NCBI GenBank assembly: GCA_964440115.1
Contig: CAYTPV010000008.1
Coordinates: 148,544-212,543 of the forward strand
DNA length: 64,000 bases
Direction: 5' to 3'
DNA from: JAEWWD01 sp964440115
Lineage (GTDB): Bacteria; Bacillota; Clostridia; Christensenellales; CAG-138
Made by a program: the position numbers and the translations under genes. The notes under the pieces are model-generated. The model ran no database searches. It was not told the origin of the DNA and worked only from the letters and a program-made list of their open reading frames with translations. This document shows, piece by piece, positions 1 to 8,336 of the stretch (the first letter of the stretch is position 1; each line of letters begins with the position of its first letter).

Positions 1-18
1 GGATGGGGAAATCGAAAT

Positions 19-205
19 AGGTATCGGCTCATATACTGAGCCGATGATATTTTTATTACAGGGGGGCGGTTATGCAGCTGCGGCTGCAAACCGCCCCCCT
101 GCACCCCCGAGAGGGAGGATTGGGTAAGTTTTTATTGCAACTCACCGCTCCCTCTAAATAAAGTAATCGGAGCAATGATATACAACAAAGCAGCGGCGAT
201 ACCTT
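19..205. repeat. GTATCG element, complete copy
   Basis: The head AGGTATCGG with a hairpin (GGCTC..GAGCC) lies at 19-47. A G-tract/C-tract hairpin (GGGGGGCGG..CCGCCCCCC) lies at about 61-98. The mirror-image tail GCGGCGATACCTT ends at 205. The copy fills the space downstream of the gene on the minus strand that ends at 293. No coding region is seen in 1-292. Confidence 0.8.
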
Positions 206-292
206 ATTTCCCGCCGGCCAAAGCAACCAACATAGAAAAACTCCGCCCGAACAGGCGGAGTTTTTCTTCAAACAGAATGCGGTAGCCCCATC

Positions 293-949
293 CTATTGTT
301 GAATTGGTGGAATAAAAGGTAGATCTGGTAATTCTTCTTCACGCTCGTGCTTGCCCAACTCATAATACAGCGTAGCAGTCAACGGATATTCCTGTCCGTT
401 GACCTTCACCGTCTCCGTTACGGAAAGGGTTTTAGATGCGGCGAGCGCGGCGGTCGGCGCGCTTGTAAGCAGCACGGCGCACAGCAATATGCACAGCAGC
501 GTGCCTGTTGCGCGCCTTCTGAATACGAGCAGTGCCGATAATGCGAGCGCTGCCCCGATGGAGATTGTCATCCACAGCCCGACATTGGCTTCGCCGCCCG
601 TTTTGGGCACGACAAGCCCTGCGTCCTTGAGCGCTACTTTGAACGTGGCCACACCGGTGCGGCCTACCGTAAGATCCACAGGCGCTGTGCCGTTGGTGCC
701 ATCCGCAAATTCCAAGCCATCCGGCAGCGTAAGCTCTACTTTGCAGCGGTGGGCGCTGAACAGATTGGTATTCTTCGCCGTAATCTGGGCCACGATGGTT
801 TCACCGGGTGCGTACGAGGTTTTTTCCGTCTCCAGAGTCAGCTCAATGCCGTTTCTGGTGCCGGTCGCCGACGCAAGCGCCACGCTGGGTATGAGAGCGA
901 GCACCATGCACGCACAGAGCAGAGCCGATAGCATTCGTCTTGTGTTCAT
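293..949 (-). CDS. Exported, membrane-anchored protein with an internal sortase-like signal
   Basis: The product has 218 residues. ATG at 949 is chosen because CAGGAGGATG sits 9 bases upstream; an ATG further up lies against the Shine-Dalgarno. Residues 1-27 are a signal peptide (cleavage near ALAS). Residues 28-110 look like a beta-sandwich adhesin/CARDB-type domain (YAPGETIVAQITAKN). Residues 113-118 read VVPKTG, followed by a hydrophobic stretch and RRR at 144-146, which is the layout of an LPXTG cell-wall sorting signal. The protein does not stop there. A second hydrophobic segment (about 149-170) ending ALAA leads into a second small domain (172-218, VKVNGQEYPLTATLYYE). It is probably a two-membrane-segment surface protein or an old fusion. 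Function unknown. Confidence 0.75.
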   Translation of the reverse strand: MNTRRMLSALLCACMVLALIPSVALASATGTRNGIELTLETEKTSYAPGETIVAQITAKNTNLFSAHRCKVELTLPDGLEFADGTNGTAPVDLTVGRTGVATFKVALKDAGLVVPKTGGEANVGLWMTISIGAALALSALLVFRRRATGTLLCILLCAVLLTSAPTAALAASKTLSVTETVKVNGQEYPLTATLYYELGKHEREEELPDLPFIPPIQQ

Positions 950-1218
950 GAACTTCATCCTCCTGAAATGTATGATGACAGCATTCCGCCGTAAGAGTTG
1001 CATGATGCATGCCTGATACAGTTGATCCCAATAGGCCGTTTGAACGTTTCACTGTTAAATATCGTGCATTCTGGAAATTTGATAACCCTTTACGCATGCT
1101 TGATTAATGCCGCGCAATCCCCTAGAATAAAAGCTGGTACGAAACGGGGCGGTATGTTTACGCAAAAAGCCGCTTCGCGAACATATTTTAAAGGCTTGAC
1201 CGGAAAGGATTATGAAAA

Positions 1219-1824
1219 ATGAGCCAACTGTTTGAAAACGCCTGCCGCATGTGGAAAGAGAACGCGGAACAGATCAGCAAGATGCCAGAGAGTATCAGCG
1301 AGTCGGAGTATACCGCGGTGTTCACGGCAATCAAGGAATGCCGGGGCAGGGTTGCGACGATGGGCATGGGGACATCCTCCGTCGCGGCGAGGAAGATTGC
1401 GCACATGCTGTGCGTAGCCAATGTGCCGTCGTACTTTGTATCCCCGGGGGATGCGGCGCACGGTGCGTTCGGCGCGGTGCAGGAGGGGGATGTGCTGATT
1501 ATGCTCTCCAAGGGCGGGAACACGGAAGAGCTGGTCAATCTCATCGACTCCATCCACGGCAAGAAGCTCAAGCTCATCACCGTGACGCAGAATTCCGAGT
1601 CCAAGCTTGCGAAAGCATCGGATATAGTACTGAATTTGACGGTGGAGGAATCCGACCACAAGCACATGCTGCCCACGGCGAGCATACTGGCTATCATTTC
1701 GATATTCGACGCGATTGCGGACGAGCTGACCAAGTATCCGCAGTTCAGCGACGAGGCGTTTTATCTCAATCACAACCACGGATCGGTGGGAGCGCTGTTG
1801 AAGGATAAGATTGACGACAAGTAA
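1219..1824 (+). CDS. SIS-domain sugar-phosphate isomerase (KpsF/GutQ-like, no CBS domains)
   Basis: The product has 201 residues, with AAAGGA upstream of the ATG. The sequence ATMGMGTSSVAARKIAHML followed by SPGDAAHGAFGAVQEGDVLIMLSKGG matches the phosphosugar-binding SIS core of the arabinose-5-phosphate isomerase (KpsF/GutQ) family. In that family the HG motif and the SKGG turn contact the sugar phosphate. Family members with CBS domains are about 320 residues; this is the short SIS-only form. It probably isomerises a ketose/aldose phosphate in the cytoplasm, but the substrate cannot be read from sequence. It stands alone and ends in a strong terminator. Confidence 0.85.
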   Translation: MSQLFENACRMWKENAEQISKMPESISESEYTAVFTAIKECRGRVATMGMGTSSVAARKIAHMLCVANVPSYFVSPGDAAHGAFGAVQEGDVLIMLSKGGNTEELVNLIDSIHGKKLKLITVTQNSESKLAKASDIVLNLTVEESDHKHMLPTASILAIISIFDAIADELTKYPQFSDEAFYLNHNHGSVGALLKDKIDDK

Positions 1825-1842
1825 GTTAGTTCGTAAAATGCG

Positions 1843-1870
1843 AAAAGGCCGGTGATCCGGCCTTTTTTAT
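1843..1870 (+). terminator. Intrinsic terminator of the SIS gene
   Basis: AAGGCCGG, a TGAT loop, then CCGGCCTTTTTT, 19 bases after the stop codon. Confidence 0.9.
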
Positions 1871-1871
1871 T

Positions 1872-1905
1872 AAGGTATCGACGCCTTCGCCCTCGGCACG
1901 CCCCC
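1872..1905. repeat. GTATCG element, degenerate head
   Basis: AAGGTATCGACGCC followed by CCTCGGC. Only the first part of the element is recognisable, directly after the SIS terminator. Confidence 0.5.
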
Positions 1906-1982
1906 TAAAACCTGTTCTTACAATTCACACAAACCCGGTCTACCTTGTTAGTTAGAACCAGTCATGGTCGACCATTTTCTGT

Positions 1983-2198
1983 TTAACATTTGAATCTTTG
2001 TTGAACCGTACGATTATATTGAGCATTCGCTTCTTCTTTATTTTTTTGTTGCCATTCCTTTTGTACTTCTGGAGGCTTTCTACAAGATTTTTGTTGCCGT
2101 TCCTTTTTTTCTTCTGGTGATTTTCTAAAGGAATTCACTATAGGAATTATGCAAAACAGCCCCAAGGCGGCAAGAACCAGCACTGTGATAGTGTCCAT
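1983..2198 (-). CDS. Small single-pass membrane protein
   Basis: The product has 71 residues. ATG at 2198 is preceded by AAGGAG at suitable spacing; an in-frame TTG upstream overlaps that site. Residues 1-23 form a membrane segment (TITVLVLAALGLFCIIPIV), so an N-out or signal-anchor topology is likely. A highly charged tail contains two copies of a KSPEEKKERQQK / KPPEVQKEWQQK repeat. No family recognised. Local AT content is higher than in the neighbours. Confidence 0.55.
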   Translation of the reverse strand: MDTITVLVLAALGLFCIIPIVNSFRKSPEEKKERQQKSCRKPPEVQKEWQQKNKEEANAQYNRTVQQRFKC

Positions 2199-2364
2199 TT
2201 CATTATTCTCCTTCAAGCTGTTGATATGTATGTTGGAACATTCTTATGATTTGATTGTATGTTCCAAGTTTAAGGGAGTCAACATGTCTCTAGCCTTTTT
2301 TTCTTAAGGCATCGCCGCTAATCAGGTGTTGCAGAGTTCAGGTTCTTCAAGTTGCTTTTTTCTT

Positions 2365-2455
2365 AAGGTATCGCCGCCTAAGGGCGGCGACGAGTTCTTA
2401 TTTTATTTAAAAGCAGGCGGGCTGCGGCCCCCCGCGTCCCCCTGGGGGAAAAATG
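2365..2455. repeat. GTATCG element, head only
   Basis: AAGGTATCGCCGCC..GGGCGGCGACGA, then an A/T-rich stretch (TTATTTTATTTAAAA) and a GGCGGGCTGCGGCC hairpin. A decayed head (AAGGCATCGCCGC) lies just upstream at about 2307. These fill the 2199-2515 gap; no tail is visible. Confidence 0.75.
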
Positions 2456-2515
2456 CGTTTGTGCTGTAATTCTTAGAAGCAGCGATTACTGCCTGTATCG
2501 CTTACCTATTAGGTA

Positions 2516-2917
2516 TCACTTTGAATATCTTTCTAAGCGTTCTTCAAGAGTGCCTGTGTGTAATTCAAAGAGATGATTATCAAAATCATAAAAGTAAATA
2601 GAACGTCCTTCGCCTTCTACACGAGAGCGTGCCGGTTTGATTTCAACACCTGCCGCTTGAATTCTTGAAACATAGCTTTCAAAATCACTCTCATCTATTA
2701 AGAAAGCAATGTGATTGTAAGTGCGCTCACTTAGACTGTCGCCTTCCATAATGCATATCCAAATGTCGTTTATAAGGAAGAATTTTTCTCTGGAAAGTGA
2801 AAACTGTTTCTCTTCGCTCGAGTAAGCCTCCTTCGCATCAAAGATTTTGCGAAGGAAATCGGACGCAGCGTCTAAGCTTTTTACGACAAGCGTGATATGG
2901 CTGATGCCCGTAATCAT
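2516..2917 (-). CDS. fosX: FosX fosfomycin epoxide hydrolase
   Basis: The product has 133 residues, the same length as known FosX. It is a cytoplasmic VOC-superfamily metalloenzyme that opens the fosfomycin epoxide with water and so inactivates the drug. The metal ligands are present at H7, H69 and E118, and the FosX-specific catalytic base is at E44. The stretches KEKFFLI-type, IMEGDSLxERTYNHIAF and EGEGRSIYFYDFDNHLFELH are near-identical to FosX of Listeria as remembered. GGAGG precedes the ATG. It is monocistronic and flanked by GTATCG elements. FosA and FosB are excluded by E44 and the overall match. It is an intrinsic or acquired resistance gene; expression cannot be judged. Confidence 0.93.
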   Translation of the reverse strand: MITGISHITLVVKSLDAASDFLRKIFDAKEAYSSEEKQFSLSREKFFLINDIWICIMEGDSLSERTYNHIAFLIDESDFESYVSRIQAAGVEIKPARSRVEGEGRSIYFYDFDNHLFELHTGTLEERLERYSK

Positions 2918-3043
2918 TGGCCCTCCATAACGGTTAGCGTGTGGGCTGCGGTTCCCCGCATGTATTTACATAATATAACATTATAATCCATGCCCACAAT
3001 ATGAATTGTAAAATGCGTTTTCTAGTATCGCTCTTTTTTCTTA

Positions 3044-3352
3044 AGGTATCGCCGCTTACAGCGTAGACGAGTCCTTATTTTATTTAAAAGCGGGCGGGCT
3101 GTACGCAGTTCGCAATAGTCGAAAAACTCTGCGGGGATTTTGCTTCTTTGCTCACTGGTCTTCCGCCTCGCTTTTTCCGCCGCAGGCGGCGCTCGGCTCC
3201 GACTCCCCGCGCCCCCTAGGGTATTGCAACATAGCGATATCCCACCGGCTTTTCTATCCCCCAAGGGGGGCAGGGGGGCTAAAGCGGCCGCAGCCGCCTT
3301 AGCCCCCCTGTATAAAAAATTATCGTCGACGCCATTAGGCGGCGATACCATG
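3044..3352. repeat. GTATCG element, long complete copy
   Basis: The head AAGGTATCGCCGC lies at 3044 and the tail TCGTCGACGCC..GGCGGCGATACC at 3318-3352. The middle carries a G/C-tract hairpin (GGGGGGCTAAAGCGG..CCGCCTTAGCCCCCC) and an extra internal module (TACGCAGTTCGCAAT .. GCTCACTGGTCTT .. GGCTCCGACTCCCC). That module is shared with the copies at 24881 and 38877. It occupies most of the 2918-3485 gap. Confidence 0.85.
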
Positions 3353-3485
3353 TGAATCTTCAGAACAGCGATTTCGCCTGCATTTTCGCAATATTCCCCG
3401 TTGTGTCTCTATACATGTTGCCTTATCATACATAGTAATACTCCCATCTTATCCCCCGGCAAATCCAGTTCCGGAGGCTTGTTTC

Positions 3486-6083
3486 ATGCAGCAGACAGCC
3501 GTTCCCTTCACCGCCGATCGTATTCCGCCGCTTGCTGAGGCGGGCGGCAAGGCAAAATCGCTCATGGAGACCGTGCGCGCGGGGTTCCCCGTACCGGATG
3601 GCTTTGTGCTGTGCGCTTCCTTCTTTGCGCCGTGGATGGAGCAGCTACGAACGCTGCCCGCGTGGAATGGGCTGCTTCATAAAGCCGCAAAGGATACCTG
3701 CGACTCTCTCAAAGCGGCGGCGGAAGGCTTCAGTTTCACCGATACCCAGAGGGAAGCATTCGATACGCGGCTTGCTGCGTTGGGCGGATCGGTATTCGCC
3801 GTGCGCTCTTCCTCGCCGGAAGAGGATATGGCGCGCGCAAGCTTCGCGGGGATGTACGAAACACAGCTGGGTGTGAGAAAAAGTGCTCTTGAGACGGTGG
3901 TCGCACAAGTGTTCGCATCCATGCTCGACTACCGCGTCATGGAATATAAACAGACGCGCGGATTATCTGTAGAACAGAGCAAGATCGCCGTTATCGTGCA
4001 GAAGCAGCTTGCATCGGATGTGAGCGGCATAGGCTTTTCCGTGAACCCGCACAACAATTCCTACGATGAAGTTGTCCTAAACGCCGCGTTCGGATTGGGC
4101 GAGGCCATTGTATCCGGCATCGTCACGCCAGACGAATACACGGCGGATACGGTATCGCATACAATCCTGCAAAAGCGCACCGGCGAGAAAGCGTTCGGGC
4201 TTTTTTTGACGCATGACGGCGTACCGATCCGCCGCATCAACGCAAACGCATATGCGCAGGCGCTGACTGACGAACAAATATTCGATGTCGCTTCTCTTGT
4301 CAAGCGCTGCGAAAAACACTACGGCTTCCCCGTGGATACGGAATGGGCGTATGAAAACGGCAGGCTGTATCTTTTACAGGCGCGGCCCATCACCACCTAT
4401 TTTCCGCTGTATCCGGCGCTTATGACAGAGCCGGGGGAAACAAAAAACCTGTATCTTGATCTCGTATTGCTCACGCAGGGATTTGACAGGCCGCTTTCCG
4501 AACTGGGCTGCGAGCTGTTTGAGAAGCTCGTCAAAAAAGCCATATTCGCGTTCATTCCTGCTGATAAGGATATGCTCATCCGCTGCGTACACGGTAAAAT
4601 ATACCTGCACGTCAACCTGATCGCGCGATTGATTGGCAAGCCGCTGCTCATGCGCACCGTCGGAAGGTACGACGCGCCCAACCACGCCGTGCTCGAAGCC
4701 TTTGATTTTACGGGCTATCTGCCCCGCAAAAGACCGAAAAGCTCAAAAGGCACCGTGAAAAGCGCGCTGCGCGTTATCCGCGTTATCGCAAAGCGCGCGT
4801 TCGCGGCGCGAAGGGATTTCCCCGCGGCTTTGGCGGCGTATCAGAAGAACGCGGCGGATGCGCTTGCGGTGTTCGACCGCCTGCGCGGCTCCACGCTGCC
4901 GTTTGCAGAACAGACGCAGCGCTCCATGGAAGCGTTTCGGGCGCACGCGCTGTACTTTTTCCCGCTCGCGCTCTCACTGTTTGCAAACGGCGCAATGAAA
5001 AAGCTGTTTGCAGGCCGAAATTTGGATGCGGATATCGCCGCGCTCAATACGGATTTACAGGGCAACCCTACCGCCGAAATGGGATACCTGCAGATGCGGC
5101 TTGCTGCGTTCCCCGAGCTTCAGGCCGTATCAAATGAAGAGGAATTCGCGCATCGGCTCGGATCGGGCGGGTTTTCTTCTGCATTCATGGAAGCGTATGA
5201 AGCCTACATGCACAAATTCGGCTGCCGCTGCATGGGCGAGATCGATATCGCCAGCCCCCGCGCGTATGAGGATACAGACACGTTCTATCAGACTTTGTAT
5301 CAGCAGAGGAATACGGACGACGCGGCGCTACATGCCGTCAAACAGAAAAAGCAGCAGGCGTACGACCATCTATTACAGACTGCGAAAGAAATGGGCAAGG
5401 AAAAGCAGTTCCTGCTACTGTATGGGCGCATGAACTGGGCGGGCATACGCGAATACCCCAAGTATGTGTATGTATCCGCCGCCGCCGTGCTGCGGGAAAA
5501 CGCGCTCAGGATTGCCGACTCACTGGTTTTAGAAAAAAGACTTATGCACAGAAACGACATTTTCCTGTGCGATATTGCTAGCGTCACCCGCGCGCAGGCG
5601 GACGCGTCGTTCAGCCTCATCCCCGTTGCGGAACAAAACAGGCGCGCGCGCAGCATGACCGAGCATGTGCGGGATTGGCCGCGCTTCGTCGACTCGCGCG
5701 GCAAGATATTCACGGCGTGTCTGGGCGGCCAAAACGGCGATTTCATCGGCGATCCGGTCTCCCACGGCGTAGCGCAGGGCACGGCCAAGGTGCTGCACGC
5801 GCCGTTTGAAAAGCCGGTGGAAAAGGGAGACGTGCTCGTGATCAAAGCGGCGGAGCCATCCTGGACGCCCATGTTCCTCAACGCCGCCGCCGTAGTGATG
5901 GAGGTGGGCGGCGCGCTGCAGCACGGGGCCATCATCGCGCGCGAATATGGCATCCCCTGCGTGACGGGGGTGGATGGCTGTACGCGATTGATTGCGGATA
6001 ACGACGTGATCGAGGTGGACGGCACCAGCGGCGTGGTCCGGTTCATCAAAAAAGCACCGCAGGATGCTGACCCCGCCCAATAG
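3486..6083 (+). CDS. PEP synthase / rifampicin phosphotransferase-like enzyme
   Basis: The product has 865 residues, with CCGGAGG upstream. The N-terminal ~300 residues are the PEP/pyruvate-dikinase ATP-grasp domain (GGKAKSLMETVRAGFPVPDGF, FAVRSSSPEED, AAFGLGEAIVSG, WAYENGRLYLLQARPIT). A central ~450-residue helical region follows. The C-terminal swivelling phosphohistidine domain has GGALQHGAIIAREYGIP with the phosphorylatable His at about 813. The length and three-part order match rifampicin phosphotransferase (Rph, about 867 aa) better than classical PEP synthase. The C-terminal PEP/pyruvate TIM barrel expected of a true PpsA is not apparent. It probably transfers the beta phosphate of ATP to an acceptor; rifamycin is one candidate. 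fosX lies 570 bp upstream. Confidence 0.8.
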   Translation: MQQTAVPFTADRIPPLAEAGGKAKSLMETVRAGFPVPDGFVLCASFFAPWMEQLRTLPAWNGLLHKAAKDTCDSLKAAAEGFSFTDTQREAFDTRLAALGGSVFAVRSSSPEEDMARASFAGMYETQLGVRKSALETVVAQVFASMLDYRVMEYKQTRGLSVEQSKIAVIVQKQLASDVSGIGFSVNPHNNSYDEVVLNAAFGLGEAIVSGIVTPDEYTADTVSHTILQKRTGEKAFGLFLTHDGVPIRRINANAYAQALTDEQIFDVASLVKRCEKHYGFPVDTEWAYENGRLYLLQARPITTYFPLYPALMTEPGETKNLYLDLVLLTQGFDRPLSELGCELFEKLVKKAIFAFIPADKDMLIRCVHGKIYLHVNLIARLIGKPLLMRTVGRYDAPNHAVLEAFDFTGYLPRKRPKSSKGTVKSALRVIRVIAKRAFAARRDFPAALAAYQKNAADALAVFDRLRGSTLPFAEQTQRSMEAFRAHALYFFPLALSLFANGAMKKLFAGRNLDADIAALNTDLQGNPTAEMGYLQMRLAAFPELQAVSNEEEFAHRLGSGGFSSAFMEAYEAYMHKFGCRCMGEIDIASPRAYEDTDTFYQTLYQQRNTDDAALHAVKQKKQQAYDHLLQTAKEMGKEKQFLLLYGRMNWAGIREYPKYVYVSAAAVLRENALRIADSLVLEKRLMHRNDIFLCDIASVTRAQADASFSLIPVAEQNRRARSMTEHVRDWPRFVDSRGKIFTACLGGQNGDFIGDPVSHGVAQGTAKVLHAPFEKPVEKGDVLVIKAAEPSWTPMFLNAAAVVMEVGGALQHGAIIAREYGIPCVTGVDGCTRLIADNDVIEVDGTSGVVRFIKKAPQDADPAQ

Positions 6084-6162
6084 AGGCGGATGGGGCAAAC
6101 GCGGCGACGAAGGGATAAAAGGCGGGGGATGACCCCGCTCTATATACAAAGGAGTGAGTCCC

Positions 6163-6810
6163 ATGAAAAACCAAAACGCGCTCAAACTGCTGACCATACT
6201 CGAGCTAACAGCGGCGGTAATCGCCGTAGCGTTCGATCTATTTATTCCCGCGCTGGTCATATTGGCGGTTGCGGGGCTTTCGCTGCTCATCCGCAAGGAA
6301 AAATTCGCAAGCCTCGGGTTTCACAAATTTCCGGCCAAGCTGCCGCTGACCATGCTCGCTTGGGCGGTTGTGTGGACTCTAATTGACATAGGGCTGTTCA
6401 TGCCCATTCTCAATCATCTCACCGGCACGGTGCAGGATGTCAGCGCGTTTGCGAACCTCAAGGGCAATCTGGGCCAGCTCGTATTCATGCTCGTCATGAG
6501 CTGGACGCTCGCGGCGTTCTGCGAGGAAACGGCGTTTCGGGGGTTGGTCGGCACGCGCATCTGCTCGCTGTTCCCGAATGAGAGGGCGGGCCGCGTCGCG
6601 GCTGTCATTCTGACGGCAGTGCTGTTCGGGTTTATACACACCGAGCAGGGCGTCATCGGCGTGGTGATCTCCATGCTCGACGGCGCGTTTTACGGGTATC
6701 TGCGGTATAAATACGACAACCTGTGGGCGGCGGTGTTCGCGCACGGGTTTATCAATTCCATCGGCATGATCGCGTTCTTTTTTGTCGGGCCGATCACCGG
6801 CCTCTGGTGA
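6163..6810 (+). CDS. CPBP-family intramembrane metalloprotease
   Basis: The product has 215 residues, with AAAGGAG upstream of ATG 6163. It is a multi-pass membrane protein with all CPBP (Abi/CAAX protease) motifs: EExxxR (E121, E122, R126), FxxxH (FGFIH, H159) and HxxxN (H194, N198). These residues form the glutamate/histidine active site in the membrane. Family members process prenylated proteins in eukaryotes, or act in bacteriocin immunity and signalling in bacteria. Its position 80 bp after the preceding kinase-like gene suggests co-transcription, with no clear functional link. Confidence 0.85.
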   Translation: MKNQNALKLLTILELTAAVIAVAFDLFIPALVILAVAGLSLLIRKEKFASLGFHKFPAKLPLTMLAWAVVWTLIDIGLFMPILNHLTGTVQDVSAFANLKGNLGQLVFMLVMSWTLAAFCEETAFRGLVGTRICSLFPNERAGRVAAVILTAVLFGFIHTEQGVIGVVISMLDGAFYGYLRYKYDNLWAAVFAHGFINSIGMIAFFFVGPITGLW

Positions 6811-6857
6811 GATAGAAAGCGAGTAATCAGCTGCCAATAAACCTACTTGAGGGCTAC

Positions 6858-7085
6858 AAGGTATCGGCGCTTTTGAGCGCCGACGATTGATTTTTTACTT
6901 TGGGGAAACTGCGTGCCCCCGAATGGTACATTCGGGGATCTCACAAGGATGAATGTGCAGCATGCGCTGCACAACCGATCCCCCCCCTTCCTTAGGTACG
7001 CCCGTACTCAGGGGGCGCGGGGGGCGAAGCCCTCCCGCTTTTAAATAAAATAATCTATCGTCGCCGCCGTAGGAGGCGATACCTA
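6858..7085. repeat. GTATCG element, complete copy
   Basis: The head is AAGGTATCGGCGC..GCGCCGACGA and the tail TCGTCGCCGCC..GGAGGCGATACCT. The middle is diverged, with G-rich and C-rich tracts but no perfect central hairpin. It fills the space between two convergent genes. Confidence 0.8.
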
Positions 7086-7138
7086 AGCATATGTGGATGC
7101 CTTCTTTGACACTCTGAATACTATATGGTTGTTTCTTT

Positions 7139-7630
7139 CTACCGGCACATCACGATAATTCTATACGGCGTGGTTTGGGCCGGGATACTCCGTGTGGAGG
7201 GCCCATAGAGCACGATGAGGTTTCGGTTTGCGGGATTCCTCGTGAATGTCTGCCCGTTTTCCAATTGAATCTGCGTGAACGGATCGACGTTCAGCTTGAG
7301 CATGCCGTCGCTGCTTACCAGTTGGTCGTCGAAATAATCCACCTTCACATTTTGACTTGGTGAGATTTTCGTCATCACGATCGCCTGATACTGCGGCGGA
7401 TAAATCAAGGGAACGGGGGCGTTTGCGTCGTAAAACCCTGTGACGGGATCTCCCACCATCAGGCATACATTGTCTATAAAATAGGTGGTTGGCGCGGCAA
7501 TAAAATTGACCGTACCTCCCGATGTATTGCGCACGGATATGAATTTATAGCATCCGGAGGGTTCTTTTGCTCCGGTCTGAAAATCACGTATCAACGTAAC
7601 GACGCCGCTATACGATAAAAAAGTCGTCAT
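7139..7630 (-). CDS. Hypothetical protein
   Basis: The product has 163 residues from ATG 7630, chosen because GGGGGA lies about 8 bases upstream. The reading frame stays open further up to 7867, but that part has no good start site and overlaps the divergent marR promoter. The sequence is rich in beta-forming residues (CYKFISVRNTSGGTVNFIAAP, TTPYRIIVMCR). It has no signal peptide and no transmembrane helix. Family not recognised. It lies divergent to the MarR-MATE operon. Confidence 0.55.
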   Translation of the reverse strand: MTTFLSYSGVVTLIRDFQTGAKEPSGCYKFISVRNTSGGTVNFIAAPTTYFIDNVCLMVGDPVTGFYDANAPVPLIYPPQYQAIVMTKISPSQNVKVDYFDDQLVSSDGMLKLNVDPFTQIQLENGQTFTRNPANRNLIVLYGPSTRSIPAQTTPYRIIVMCR

Positions 7631-7805
7631 GATGTATTCCCCCATATTTTTAGGTTCTCGTATCAGCATATGGTTTTCTATGCGCCATGCTACAGAAACG
7701 AACGGGAAAAAAGGATCGGACAGACTTAAAACCCGTGAGGAGGCAAGAATATAGCCCATGCCTCCTTTTATAACGCTGCACAGTTCTGAACCCAAAAAAA
7801 GGTTA

Positions 7806-7859
7806 TTGACAAATGCCCGCTTAAGCTTATACTTAATTATTGAATATTCAACTGTTGAA
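7806..7859 (+). promoter_or_regulatory. Promoter and probable MarR operator of the marR-MATE operon
   Basis: TTGACA at 7806-7811, 16 bases, then TATACT at 7828-7833. The inverted repeat TTCAACTGTTGAA at 7847-7859 lies just past the expected transcription start. A repressor bound there would block initiation or early elongation. That the encoded MarR protein binds it is inference from position. Confidence 0.75.
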
Positions 7860-7880
7860 CTTTCCACAATAGGGGGGTAT

Positions 7881-8333
7881 ATGGGCTTTCAATCATTAAA
7901 CCGGCTTTGGCGGTATGCCAAGGAATACGGGGACGCTCGTATCCGTAATACCGGGGTTTCGCACACGGAGTACCAGATATGCGCATTCTTGCATTTTCAT
8001 CACGATATGTCACAGGACGCGGTGGCAAACGCGCTTTGTTTGGACAAAACAACCGTTGCCAAAGCGTTGCTCACCCTCGAAGGCAAGGGGTATATCCGGC
8101 GTGAGCAAAACCCGGAGAATCGGCGCAAGAATATACTGTCTATCACCGACGAGGGACGCGCAAACATTGCCGATGTGATTGACATTTACGACTTATGGAC
8201 GGACGCGGTCTGCTCATGCCTTTCTTTGGAGGAGAAGGAAGCTTTTGAGGAATACCTTGTCCGTATGATTGAAAAAGCAAGACAGCTATCCGAAGAAAAT
8301 AAAAGTGCAATGCAAGCAGAAAAGGTGGATTAA
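7881..8333 (+). CDS. MarR-family transcriptional repressor
   Basis: The product has 150 residues from ATG 7881, preceded by GGGGGG. The MarR winged helix is clear: HTEYQICAFLHFHHDMSQDAVANAL, the recognition-helix region DKTTVAKALLTLEGKGYIRR, and the wing ENRRKNILSITDEG. It presumably dimerises, binds the TTCAAC/GTTGAA palindrome in its own leader, and releases it when a small-molecule ligand (often a drug) binds. The next gene, a MATE exporter, starts 3 bases after the stop, so regulator and pump form one operon. Confidence 0.9.
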   Translation: MGFQSLNRLWRYAKEYGDARIRNTGVSHTEYQICAFLHFHHDMSQDAVANALCLDKTTVAKALLTLEGKGYIRREQNPENRRKNILSITDEGRANIADVIDIYDLWTDAVCSCLSLEEKEAFEEYLVRMIEKARQLSEENKSAMQAEKVD

Positions 8334-8336
8334 GAT

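Noticed and set aside
5300..6296. Overlapping minus-strand frames of about 250 residues
   Set aside because: Antisense to the PEP-synthase-like gene; no start site and no recognisable domain.
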